This document shows positions 1-6,884 of a stretch of DNA of 64,000 nucleotides, in pieces (the stretch's first letter is position 1; every line of letters begins with the position of its first letter). Below the pieces are notes generated by a model, which saw only the letters and a program-made list of their open reading frames with translations, was not told the origin of the DNA and did not search any database. The position numbers and the translations under genes were made by a program. This DNA is from Sinorhizobium sp. RAC02 (GTDB lineage: Bacteria; Pseudomonadota; Alphaproteobacteria; Rhizobiales; Rhizobiaceae). Where the stretch lies: positions 806,001-870,000 of the forward strand of contig NZ_CP016450.1 of the NCBI RefSeq assembly GCF_001713395.1, given 5' to 3'.

Positions 1-94
1 AGCGGCCGCGCTTGCCCGATGGCATGAAGAGGACCAGTGGTTCTTTTACCGAAGCTTCGGTCATGTTGGTCTCGTTCTCACCTTCGTAGCGCAT
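1..94 (-). CDS. Corrinoid activation protein, ASKHA/RACo-like (partial, N-terminus only)
   Basis: Only the first 31 codons lie in the window; the gene continues beyond position 1. The peptide contains VLFMPSGKRGR, which matches the beginning of the plant-type [2Fe-2S] ferredoxin domain at the N-terminus of reductive activators of corrinoid methyltransferase systems (RACo/ASKHA, DUF4445 family). Such proteins reduce inactive Co(II) corrinoid back to Co(I) using ATP. ATG at 94-92 has AGGAAA about a dozen bases upstream; an in-frame ATG at 64 is an alternative. It is the first gene upstream of, and on the same strand as, the methyltransferase genes that would need it. The assignment rests on a short motif plus context, so it is likely rather than certain. 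Confidence 0.55.
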   Translation of the reverse strand, partial: MRYEGENETNMTEASVKEPLVLFMPSGKRGR

Positions 95-129
95 CGATCG
101 TACTTTCCTGTGGGGCGCGAAACCGCCCG

Positions 130-453
130 TCAGCCCTTCTTGGCGGCGAGCCGCCGCACGTTCCGGCGCACGCGCTTGCCATAGGGCTTGATGGCGGCTT
201 CTGACACGGCGCGGGCCGTTGCCGACGGCGATGCCGCCGTCATCACGGCCTTTGCAACAGCAAAATTGGCTGCCACGACACTCTCCGTCGCGGCAGCCAT
301 CTTTTCGGTGACCATTTTGGTCATCTCGGCAGTGTTTTGGGTCGACCCGGTCAGCGCCGCCATCTGCATCTCATGGCAACGCATGGCGATGACAAGCGGC
401 GCCTCCAGCCACAGGCTGAAGGCATCGCGACGAAACTGCCGCCCGCCCGCCAT
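130..453 (-). CDS. Small phasin-like protein, coupled to the methyltransferase
   Basis: A 107-residue basic protein whose ATG (453-451) follows the TAA of the upstream methyltransferase with one base between, so translation is probably coupled. The middle is an Ala/Thr/Met-rich amphipathic helix region (for example EMTKMVTEKMAAATESVV) and the end is Arg/Lys-rich (KRVRRNVRRLAAKKG). This layout resembles phasin-family proteins, which coat polyhydroxyalkanoate granules or bind DNA and proteins through amphipathic helices. The open frame extends further upstream into the methyltransferase, but that part is an overlap without coding character. What a phasin-like protein does in a corrinoid operon is unknown; a scaffolding or stabilising role is only a guess. 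Confidence 0.6.
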   Translation of the reverse strand: MAGGRQFRRDAFSLWLEAPLVIAMRCHEMQMAALTGSTQNTAEMTKMVTEKMAAATESVVAANFAVAKAVMTAASPSATARAVSEAAIKPYGKRVRRNVRRLAAKKG

Positions 454-454
454 C

Positions 455-1423
455 TTATTCTGGTGCCGCGCTGGAGCCCGTGCGCCCTGCACGGCCGCCG
501 CGACGACCACCGCCTGCTGCACCCGTGGACGGTGCAGCGACTGCAACATGGCCGCCTTCGGCCGGCTTGTGGTCACGATAGGTCTTGATCCAGGTCGAGC
601 AATTCGCGTCGGTGCCGTTGAGCACGTTGGCGGCACGCACCGCTTCCATTTCCTGCGGACGGCAGGGGTTCATGATGGCCGACGTCATGCCCGCACCGAT
701 GACCATCGGAATGAAGCCGGCGTTGATGCCGTGACGGTGCGGCAGGCCGAAGGAGATGTTGGAAAGGCCGCAAGTCGTGTTGACCTTCAGCTCGTTGCGC
801 AGGCGATAGAGCAGCGCAAAGACCTGGCGGCCGGCATCACCCAGCGCACCGATCGGCATGACCAGCGGGTCGACGACGATGTCGTGCGGCTTGATGCCGT
901 AATCCATGGCGCGCTCGACGATCTTCTTGGCGACGGCAAAGCGCACGTCCGGATCCATCGAAATGCCGGTCTCGTCGTTGGAGATCGCAACGACCGGAAC
1001 GTCGTATTTCTTGCAGAGCGGCAGGATGGCTTCGAGCTTTTCTTCCTCGCCGGTCACCGAGTTGACCAGCGGCCGGCCTTTGGCGACCTTCAGCGCAGCC
1101 TCGATGGCGGCGGTGACGGAGCTGTCGATCGACAGCGGTACATCAACGAGCCCCTGCACGATTTCCATCGTCTTGACGAGCAGGCCCGGCTCGGTTTCGT
1201 TCGGGTTGACCGACGTGACGCCCGCGTTGACATCAAGCATCGTCGCACCGGCGGCGACCTGTTCCAGCGCGTCCTTGATGACGGTGTCGAAGTTGCCTTC
1301 GATCATCTCGGCGGCCAGCTTCTTGCGGCCGGTCGGGTTGATGCGTTCGCCGATGACGCAGAAGGGCTGGTCGAAACCGATGATGATTTCGCGGGTGGCC
1401 GAGGCGACGATGGTGCGTGTCAT
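455..1423 (-). CDS. Methyltetrahydrofolate:corrinoid methyltransferase
   Basis: 322 residues of the pterin-binding TIM-barrel family shared with AcsE/MeTr and the pterin domain of MetH. Visible motifs are GERINPTGR (25-33), DVNAGV (64-69), SID (98-100) and NSVTGEEE (121-128). The enzyme moves a methyl group between a Co-methyl corrinoid protein and tetrahydrofolate; in a demethylation pathway it would make methyl-THF. ATG at 1423 is preceded by GAGGA at a good distance. The last 35 or so residues are a low-complexity Ala/Gly/Arg tail, unusual for the family and possibly an interaction tail. Its partners in the window are the corrinoid protein at 5445-6140 and the MttB-family enzyme at 9041-10621. 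Confidence 0.88.
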   Translation of the reverse strand: MTRTIVASATREIIIGFDQPFCVIGERINPTGRKKLAAEMIEGNFDTVIKDALEQVAAGATMLDVNAGVTSVNPNETEPGLLVKTMEIVQGLVDVPLSIDSSVTAAIEAALKVAKGRPLVNSVTGEEEKLEAILPLCKKYDVPVVAISNDETGISMDPDVRFAVAKKIVERAMDYGIKPHDIVVDPLVMPIGALGDAGRQVFALLYRLRNELKVNTTCGLSNISFGLPHRHGINAGFIPMVIGAGMTSAIMNPCRPQEMEAVRAANVLNGTDANCSTWIKTYRDHKPAEGGHVAVAAPSTGAAGGGRRGGRAGRTGSSAAPE

Positions 1424-1512
1424 GTAGTGTCCTCTGGGGCGGGGCGCTCGACCACGTCTAGCGCGCGATTTCCGGTGTTACAAGCGACGGTCGGCCGGTG
1501 GCCGGCACGCGG

Positions 1513-2607
1513 TCAATGGGGTTGATGGGCGGCTTTTTCCGCCATCTGCTGCTGGTTCTGTTCGACGCCTTCGCGGGTTCTCTCGATGCGCTCGGCCACA
1601 AGCTGGTCGACCGGATTGGCCTCGCGCTTCCAGGGCTGGCGGCCTTTCAGCACGCCGGAATCATGCACGATCTCTGCGACATATTCTTCCTGCCGATAGG
1701 CCATGACGTGAATGCCGGACACACCCTCGATCTCTTTCACCTCGTTGATGATGTCGATGCAGAGTTGCTTGCCTTCCTTCTTCTGGTCCTGCGCGCCTTC
1801 AAGGCGGGTGATGACGGAATCGGGAATGTGGATGCCCGGTACGTTGGAGCGGATCCATTTGGCCGTCTTGGCGGATGCCATGGGGCCGACGCCGACGAGG
1901 ATGAAGCATTTTTCGTGCAGGCCGAGATCGCGCACCTTCTTCATGTATTCCCGGAACATCGGCACGTCGAAGCAATACTGGCTCTGCACAAACTGAGCAC
2001 CGGCTTCGATCTTCTTGCCAAGGCGGTAGGGGCGGAAATCGTAGGGTGGCGCGAAAGGATTGATCGCGGCACCGAGGAAAACCTTCGGCGGCGTCGTCAG
2101 CTTGCGGCCAGACAGGAATTTTCCGTTGTCGCGCATGATGCGCACGGTTTCGAGAAGCGACATGCAATCGAGGTCGAAAACGGGTTTTGCGCCCGGCTGG
2201 TCGCCAGCCTGCACGCCGTCACCGGTCAGGCACATCATGTTCGTGACGCCCATGGCGGCACCGCCGAGAACGTCGCCCTGGATGGCGATGCGGTTCTTGT
2301 CGCGGCAGGCGATCTGCATGATCGGTGCATAGCCCATGCGGGTGAGCAGCGCGCAGATGCCGACGGAGGACATGTGGCAATTGGCGCCCGACGCATCGAC
2401 CGCGTTGATGCCGTCCACCCAGCCGTCGAAGATCGCGGCCCGCTCATAGACGTCTTCCGGATTGGCGCTGTCCGGCGGGTTGAGTTCGGTCGTGACCGCG
2501 AACTCGCCACGGCGCAGCACGCGCTCCAGCCGGCCGAGCGAGGAGTGGCCGGGCAGGGGATCGAGCGGCAGGTGGGGGCCGAGCGGGTTTTCGTCGATAT
2601 GCGCCAT
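1513..2607 (-). CDS. Methylenetetrahydrofolate reductase (MetF-like)
   Basis: 364 residues with MTHFR-fold features: TTEL (39-42), CRDKNR (101-106, seen in MetF-like proteins of C1 clusters) and LTGD (127-130) near the flavin/folate site. It interconverts methyl-THF and methylene-THF. The next gene upstream (2611-3192, with 3 nt between) encodes a separate MTHFR C-terminal-domain protein, an arrangement reminiscent of MetF/MetV pairs of acetogens rather than the stand-alone MetF of methionine synthesis. In this cluster the probable direction is oxidation of methyl-THF produced by demethylation; that is inferred from context. ATG at 2607; the stop lies 89 nt before the methyltransferase start. 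Confidence 0.85.
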   Translation of the reverse strand: MAHIDENPLGPHLPLDPLPGHSSLGRLERVLRRGEFAVTTELNPPDSANPEDVYERAAIFDGWVDGINAVDASGANCHMSSVGICALLTRMGYAPIMQIACRDKNRIAIQGDVLGGAAMGVTNMMCLTGDGVQAGDQPGAKPVFDLDCMSLLETVRIMRDNGKFLSGRKLTTPPKVFLGAAINPFAPPYDFRPYRLGKKIEAGAQFVQSQYCFDVPMFREYMKKVRDLGLHEKCFILVGVGPMASAKTAKWIRSNVPGIHIPDSVITRLEGAQDQKKEGKQLCIDIINEVKEIEGVSGIHVMAYRQEEYVAEIVHDSGVLKGRQPWKREANPVDQLVAERIERTREGVEQNQQQMAEKAAHQPH

Positions 2608-2610
2608 GGA

Positions 2611-3192
2611 TCAGGCGTCCTTTCCGGCTGCTGCTGCGGCTTCACGGGCCGCGGCGGCTTCGGCCGTCACGCGCAGCCAGGACGAGGTCTCGCGCAGCGA
2701 CTGGTTCACCGGCTTCTGCACGTTCATGATGGCATCCCCCTTGGCCATGTTCTGCGAGCCCTTCCAGGCCTGGACCCAGACACAGGGCATATCCGGCTCC
2801 ACTTCGCAATTGCCATTGGCGCGAACGCCGCCGCAGGGACCATTGCGAAGCTGCTTGGGACAGTTCATCGGGCAGGACATGCCCGTCGACGATAGTGCGC
2901 ACTGTCCGCACATGCGACAGTCGAAGAGGAAACCCTTCACATGCTTTTCGACGAAGGTGATCGGACGCTCAACGCGCTGGTAGCCGAAGAGTTTCCAGAC
3001 CGGGTGCAGCAGCAAGAAAACGTCGGCGAAGCGATGGTAAAACCATTCCAGGAAGCGGGAGTTGCGCACGGCCCAGAGCCGGACCGTGTATTTGCGGCGC
3101 GCGCGGCGGCTCGGCGACACGCCGGCCGGCGTGAAGGCGCCGGTGGCGGCCTTCGTGGCGGGCGCGGCATTGCCGGGTTTCGGGTCAGCCAT
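2611..3192 (-). CDS. MTHFR C-terminal (zinc/Fe-S type) domain protein
   Basis: 193 residues. Residues 92-137 carry eight cysteines (92, 95, 98, 107, 111, 120, 129, 137) in a CRMCGQC...CPMNC...GPCGG arrangement, matching the methylenetetrahydrofolate reductase C-terminal family (MetV-like, Pfam MTHFR_C). In acetogens this partner binds metal or Fe-S and links MetF to an electron carrier. Here it probably forms a complex with the MetF-like protein encoded 3 nt downstream. The first 35 residues are Ala/Pro/Arg-rich and the last 30 Ala-rich, both low complexity. Its start overlaps the end of the preceding gene by 8 nt, implying one operon with translational coupling. Confidence 0.82.
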   Translation of the reverse strand: MADPKPGNAAPATKAATGAFTPAGVSPSRRARRKYTVRLWAVRNSRFLEWFYHRFADVFLLLHPVWKLFGYQRVERPITFVEKHVKGFLFDCRMCGQCALSSTGMSCPMNCPKQLRNGPCGGVRANGNCEVEPDMPCVWVQAWKGSQNMAKGDAIMNVQKPVNQSLRETSSWLRVTAEAAAAREAAAAAGKDA

Positions 3193-3487
3193 TCTCGCGG
3201 CCTCCGGATTTGACTAGGCTGACGAGCCGCTCGCGGTCGTAGGCTTCCTCGAACTCGGCGGCGGCCTTGTCGGCTTCGGCTTCGAGGTCGTCGGAAACCG
3301 GCACCGGATCGGCCTTGCGCCATTCGGCGAGGTAATCGTCCGTTTCGGCGGCACCGGTGCGCATGGCGCACATATCGATCGCTTCTGTGAAGCGCAGCGA
3401 CAGTTCACGCTTGGCCGTCGTGCGGCCCTTCTTGATGATGACCTGGGCGGGGATGTCGCGCCAGTAGACGATGATGCGGTCTGCCAT
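3185..3487 (-). CDS. 'Virulence factor' family protein (PF13769-type)
   Basis: A 100-residue acidic protein starting MADRIIVYWRDIPAQVII, a signature of a small family called 'virulence factor' in databases. The name is historical; these genes are commonly found beside MTHFR_C and corrinoid methyltransferase genes, and no biochemical role is established that I know of. ATG at 3487 has GGGAG nine bases upstream. The frame is open for 30 further codons, but that stretch lies in a repeat-like sequence and has no ribosome site. The gene overlaps the MTHFR_C gene by 8 nt and so is the first gene of a four-to-six gene operon reading towards position 1. Confidence 0.72.
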   Translation of the reverse strand: MADRIIVYWRDIPAQVIIKKGRTTAKRELSLRFTEAIDMCAMRTGAAETDDYLAEWRKADPVPVSDDLEAEADKAAAEFEEAYDRERLVSLVKSGGRENG

Positions 3488-3495
3488 GCCAAATT

Positions 3496-3602
3496 TCTCC
3501 CAGAGCGTTTCCGCGCTTCTCTGAATTGCGAAAGCGCTCTTCCTCTTTTTCGCGATTCCGGACGGAAACCGTCGCATACTTTTCCCGGAATTGCTCTAGC
3601 AC
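3496..3602. repeat. Rhizobial interspersed palindromic repeat
   Basis: The intergenic stretch contains ATTCCGGACGGAAACCGT, then TTTTCCCGGAATTGCTCTAG, with two GCGAAAG/GAGCG flanks. This matches, from memory, a palindromic repeat found many times in rhizobial genomes (CTAGAGCAATTCCGGGAAAA ... TTTCCGTCCGGAATTGCG on the other strand). It fills most of the gap between the formyltransferase-like gene and the MTHFR_C operon, so the operon promoter is expected inside or next to it. Confidence 0.6.
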
Positions 3603-3691
3603 TGACAATGCGGTCTGGCCGCGTCGCGGGCTTCACTCGCCACGACTGCCCCATGCTCAAAAACGACGCGGGATTCGACTGTCCAGAGGTT

Positions 3692-4474
3692 TTACCAGAT
3701 GCCGCGGGTTAAGCCGTTCCAGAGCCATGTCCAGATCGGCGGATGATACCATTGCCGCGAGGGTGCGGCTATTTTCAAAGGCTTGAGGTTGCCGGTCACG
3801 GCGTCTTGCAGCGCATCGATAATGATGCCGGTTGAGGCCGCCGTCTGCAGAGCCGGATAGGTGTGCATCGTGTCGCGTTTGGAAGGTTTCATCCGTTGCT
3901 GGTAGAGCACGCCGCCGGTGTCCACGCCCGCATCGACGAGGTGCACCGTGGCACCGAAATTCGCTTCGTCGGATTGGATACGCGACCAGTAGCCGCCCTG
4001 AAGGCCGCGATATTGCGGATTGATGCCGGCATGGAAATTGAGCACCGGGCAGGGGATGGCGGCGAGCGTCTGCGCCTTCAGCATGCGGGTGCTGACGAGC
4101 AGCAGCGCCGCCGGCCGGATGTCGTCGAGCGCCTTGAGAAACTCCGGGCTGTTGGCCGAGGGAACGGCGACGCGGCGGATTTTCGAGTCCGTTGCTGTGC
4201 TTGCGCCGAATTCTTCAAGGATTTCCGCAGCGCGGGCCTTGGTGAAGCGCTTGCCGTACTTTGAAACCACCATGGTGGCGAGCTGACCGAGGGCCTGTAT
4301 CCAGCCGAGTTTTTTCGCGCGTCTTTGGATGAAGAGTTTTTTGGATTCCGGCTGCTCTTCGATGACGATGAGGTTCGGGAAGACGGCCTTGACGGCAGTG
4401 ACGACGATTTCCGGGTTCGGGCCGGGCTGGATGAGCATCGCCACCGTTTCCGTCCGTGTGTCGCGTTCCGTCAT
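3692..4474 (-). CDS. Formyltransferase-fold protein (10-formyl-THF dependent or hydrolase)
   Basis: 260 residues from the ATG at 4474, which has GAGG six bases upstream; the open frame begins 11 codons earlier without a ribosome site. The second half has the formyltransferase catalytic triad: N146 and H148 in LNFHAGINPQYRG and D185 in VDAGVDTGG. The N-terminal ~90 residues differ from PurN and Fmt. The family moves or hydrolyses the formyl group of 10-formyl-THF, or formylates sugars or amino acids. Lying between two methyl-THF genes and DUF1638, a role in disposing of oxidised one-carbon units as formyl-THF or formate is plausible but unproven. A sugar N-formyltransferase is the main alternative. 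Confidence 0.7.
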   Translation of the reverse strand: MTERDTRTETVAMLIQPGPNPEIVVTAVKAVFPNLIVIEEQPESKKLFIQRRAKKLGWIQALGQLATMVVSKYGKRFTKARAAEILEEFGASTATDSKIRRVAVPSANSPEFLKALDDIRPAALLLVSTRMLKAQTLAAIPCPVLNFHAGINPQYRGLQGGYWSRIQSDEANFGATVHLVDAGVDTGGVLYQQRMKPSKRDTMHTYPALQTAASTGIIIDALQDAVTGNLKPLKIAAPSRQWYHPPIWTWLWNGLTRGIW

Positions 4475-4525
4475 GCCCTGCCTCGCCCTGTTTTCGGCGT
4501 GCATCATCGTTGCGAGGGCTTAGGA

Positions 4526-4556
4526 AGCGGTAACTGCCGCGCGGGATTTTGCGCGG
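4526..4556 (-). terminator. Hairpin between DUF1638 and formyltransferase genes
   Basis: CTGCCGCGC and GCGCGGCAG are separated by eight bases just after the DUF1638 stop codon. There is no clear T-run, so it may be a weak or Rho-assisted terminator or a processing hairpin. Confidence 0.4.
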
Positions 4557-4572
4557 CAGGGCTAAGGATTGG

Positions 4573-5214
4573 TTAGCGGGCGCGCAGCAGTTCGTCCGTC
4601 AGGTCGCCATAGCCGGTGAAGCGGTATTCATAGGCAAGCCCGAGATAGTCCGCGGCCTCCTTTGCCTTCCGCTGCAAGGCCTGGTCCTCGATCTGCGAGA
4701 GATAGACGACCTTGGTGTAGTTGCCGAAATACATGGCTTTCAGTTGCGGATAACGATCGAGGCCGAGCGGCTCGATGACGAAGGCGCGGAACTGGCGGGC
4801 GAGGAAATCGGTGAGGAAGAATGCCGTGACATCGTCTTCTGTCGCCGCAAAGGCCTCGTTGCCGGCAAAGAAGGAATAACAGTGCGGACCGGCAATGCGC
4901 TCGACGCCGAGCCGTTCGCAAACCTTGTCGAGCAGGCCACCGGTGCCGCAATCGGCATATCCCACGAAGACGCGGTCGAAGCCTTCGGCGCGTGCCTCTT
5001 CCACGGCCTTTTCGACGCCGGGCGCGATCTTTTCCGGATGGGCATGCCAGATGGCGGGAAGACAGAGAAGGTCGATATGGTCGAGCCCGTTGGCGTCGCG
5101 AATGGCCAAAATTTCGCGCGCAATCGCACCGCACGCGATCACGCGAACTTTTTCCGCGTTCGTGCGTTTCTGCGTCGGACTTCCGAGGTGAAGTTCTGCG
5201 TCAACCACATCCAT
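4573..5214 (-). CDS. DUF1638 domain protein
   Basis: 213 residues matching the DUF1638 family: VIACGAIAREI near residue 25, GYADCGTGG near 86 and GPHCYSFFAG near 110. Cysteines 28, 89 and 112 are in these conserved blocks and could bind a metal. The function is not established. The family repeatedly accompanies MttB-type methyltransferases and corrinoid proteins in anaerobes and rhizobia, so a part in corrinoid methyl transfer or corrinoid metal handling is inferred. The start at 5214 leaves only 17 nt to the start of the divergent lipoprotein gene at 5232, so one of the two starts may really lie further in, or the promoters overlap the coding sequences. Confidence 0.78.
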   Translation of the reverse strand: MDVVDAELHLGSPTQKRTNAEKVRVIACGAIAREILAIRDANGLDHIDLLCLPAIWHAHPEKIAPGVEKAVEEARAEGFDRVFVGYADCGTGGLLDKVCERLGVERIAGPHCYSFFAGNEAFAATEDDVTAFFLTDFLARQFRAFVIEPLGLDRYPQLKAMYFGNYTKVVYLSQIEDQALQRKAKEAADYLGLAYEYRFTGYGDLTDELLRAR

Positions 5215-5231
5215 CTAGAGGGACCCCGACC

Positions 5232-5390
5232 ATGACTGGGACAAATATGACCCGTATCAGCATCGTTCTCGCCGCGCTTCTCGCACTCAGCGCCTGCGGT
5301 AACACCATTCGCGGCATGGGACGGGATACGGCCAATGCCGTGGATGCGACGCAGGATGCCGGCCGAAGCGTGGAAAGAGCCGCAAACTAA
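5232..5390 (+). CDS. Entericidin-like small lipoprotein
   Basis: 52 residues: a short hydrophobic signal (ISIVLAALLAL) with the lipobox LSAC, then a polar tail GNTIRGMGRDTANAVDATQD, typical of entericidin A/B-family lipoproteins of alphaproteobacteria. It would be lipidated on the cysteine and sit in the envelope. GAGGG precedes ATG 5232; an ATG at 5247 with GGGA upstream is equally possible and gives a more usual 47-residue precursor. It diverges from DUF1638 and has no obvious link to the one-carbon genes. Confidence 0.78.
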   Translation: MTGTNMTRISIVLAALLALSACGNTIRGMGRDTANAVDATQDAGRSVERAAN

Positions 5391-5398
5391 AGGTCGTC

Positions 5399-5432
5399 AG
5401 CGAACGGCGCCGTTTCAAGGGCGGCGCCGTCC
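5399..5432. terminator. Bidirectional hairpin between convergent genes
   Basis: AACGGCGCC and GGCGCCGTC form a GC-rich stem between the lipoprotein gene and the convergent corrinoid-protein gene. There is no U-tract on either side. Confidence 0.4.
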
Positions 5433-5444
5433 GAACTTCAAAGC

Positions 5445-6140
5445 CTAGCCGGCAAGCATGTTGTGCTTGCGCTTCATGAATTCCTTGGCCGTTTCGACCG
5501 CCACGGCCGCGTCGCGGCAGTAGGCGTCGGCCCCGACGGCCTTGCCGAACTCCTCGTTCAGCGGCGCACCTCCGACGAGAACGACGTAGTCGTCGCGCAG
5601 GCCCTTTTCTTTCATCGTGTCGATGACGACCTTCATGTAGGGCATCGTCGTCGTGAGGAGGGCGGACATGCCGAGGATATCCGGCTGTTCGCGCTCGATG
5701 GCTTCAAGGTAGTTTTCGACCGGGTTGTTGATGCCGAGGTCGATGACGTCGAAGCCGGCGCCTTCCATCATCATGCCGACGAGGTTCTTGCCGATGTCGT
5801 GGATGTCGCCCTTGACGGTGCCGATGACCATCTTACCCTGCTTGGGCGCGCCGGTGGCGGCGAGCAGCGGGCGCAGGATGAACATGCCGGCCTTCATGGC
5901 GTTCGCCGACAGCAGAACTTCCGGCACGAACAGGATGCCGTCGCGGAAGTCGACGCCGACGATGCGCATGCCTTCGACGAGTGCCTGAGTCAGGACGTCG
6001 TAGGGAGCCCAGCCGCGCTCGAGCAGGATGTTGGTGCCCTCTTCGATTTCCTCTTTCAAGCCGTCGTAGAGGTCGTCGTGCATCTGCTGCACAAGTTCTT
6101 CGTCGGAGAGATCGGCGAGAATGATTTCGTCGTCAGACAT
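5445..6140 (-). CDS. Corrinoid (B12)-binding methyl-carrier protein, MtbC/MttC-like
   Basis: 231 residues from ATG 6140 (GAGGATT upstream). Residues 1-90 are the helical cap domain (B12-binding 2) and residues 100-230 the Rossmann-like corrinoid domain. The lower-ligand motif DIHDIG is at 112-117 with His114, followed by GMSALLTT and VGGAP as in MetH and MtbC. It accepts a methyl group from an MttB-superfamily enzyme and hands it to the methyl-THF:corrinoid methyltransferase (455-1423). It is the nearest one-carbon gene to the mttB-like gene, separated only by the divergent pruR-dcpA pair. Confidence 0.92.
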   Translation of the reverse strand: MSDDEIILADLSDEELVQQMHDDLYDGLKEEIEEGTNILLERGWAPYDVLTQALVEGMRIVGVDFRDGILFVPEVLLSANAMKAGMFILRPLLAATGAPKQGKMVIGTVKGDIHDIGKNLVGMMMEGAGFDVIDLGINNPVENYLEAIEREQPDILGMSALLTTTMPYMKVVIDTMKEKGLRDDYVVLVGGAPLNEEFGKAVGADAYCRDAAVAVETAKEFMKRKHNMLAG

Positions 6141-6152
6141 GGCAATCCTCAC

Positions 6153-6407
6153 ATATTGAAAGCGACACGCGTGCTTTCGGGGTTCTGTCGTTGAATACAG
6201 TTAGCGTCATTGCATTGCAAAGCGTTTTCGATTGCGACGCGGGCCCGGGCGAATTGCGACGATGTCGCATTTTCGTCAGTCCGACAGGCAGTCATTTGAG
6301 GGCTACCAACCCGAGACGCGCACAGCCTTATGCCGCACTAGCAATTGTAATAACCGCTTTTTAAGGCTTCATGAACACTTGATAGGATGACACCGAGGGA
6401 TCATCCT
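6153..6407. promoter_or_regulatory. Divergent intergenic region, corrinoid protein / pruR-like
   Basis: 255 bp between divergent genes, expected to hold both promoters. It contains a local AT-rich stretch at 6340-6365 (AGCAATTGTAATAACCGC) that is the most promoter-like part for the rightward gene. No FNR box, B12 box or recognised operator is visible. Confidence 0.4.
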
Positions 6408-6884
6408 ATGCGCTCCATCCTGAAACGCCTGTTCGTTTTTACCACACTCCTCGTGAGCGCGACGTTCGCCCACGCGGATGATGTCCTGTTTACCGTTCGA
6501 AGCGCCAAAGGGGATTTTCAGGTGACCGAGGCGGTGGTCGAGAAACTTGGCACCGTCACCTACAAGGCGCTGGCACCCGGCATGGACGACGCGTTGCATG
6601 AGGTTCGCGGGCCGCTGATACGGGACGTCTTGAAGGCGGCGGGCGTTGAGGGCACGACCGCGGCCGCCGTGGCGCTCGACAAATACGAAGTCGAGATCCC
6701 GATGGCCGATTTCGCCACGCTCGACGTGATCGCCGCGATCGAGATGGACGGGGAGCGGCTCACCGTGCGCAGCAAGGGCCCCGCCTGGATCATCTACCCG
6801 ACCGGTGAACATACCGAGCTCCAGAAGGATCCGGTCTACGAGGCACGCAGCATCTGGCAGCTCAAGGACCTTGTCGTAAAATGA
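6408..6884 (+). CDS. pruR: Periplasmic SUOX-fold protein, PruR-like pterin sensor
   Basis: 158 residues with a signal peptide (residues 1-23, ending TFAHA) and a small molybdopterin-binding-fold domain, including GPAWIIYPTGEH near the end. It is too short to be a molybdenum oxidoreductase. GAGGG precedes ATG 6408. Its stop overlaps the start of the GGDEF-EAL gene (ATGA). This arrangement matches PruR-DcpA of Agrobacterium tumefaciens, where PruR is a pterin-responsive periplasmic partner that switches DcpA between c-di-GMP synthesis and breakdown. The identification depends on the operon layout and domain type; pruA (pteridine reductase) is not in the window. Confidence 0.72.
   Translation: MRSILKRLFVFTTLLVSATFAHADDVLFTVRSAKGDFQVTEAVVEKLGTVTYKALAPGMDDALHEVRGPLIRDVLKAAGVEGTTAAAVALDKYEVEIPMADFATLDVIAAIEMDGERLTVRSKGPAWIIYPTGEHTELQKDPVYEARSIWQLKDLVVK

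Noticed and set aside
130..1423. Frameshift fusion of the methyltransferase with the phasin-like part
   Set aside because: Stop TAA and new ATG are one base apart and the downstream protein has its own character, so two coupled genes explain it better.
3185..3487. A real virulence determinant
   Set aside because: The family name is historical; the context is one-carbon metabolism.
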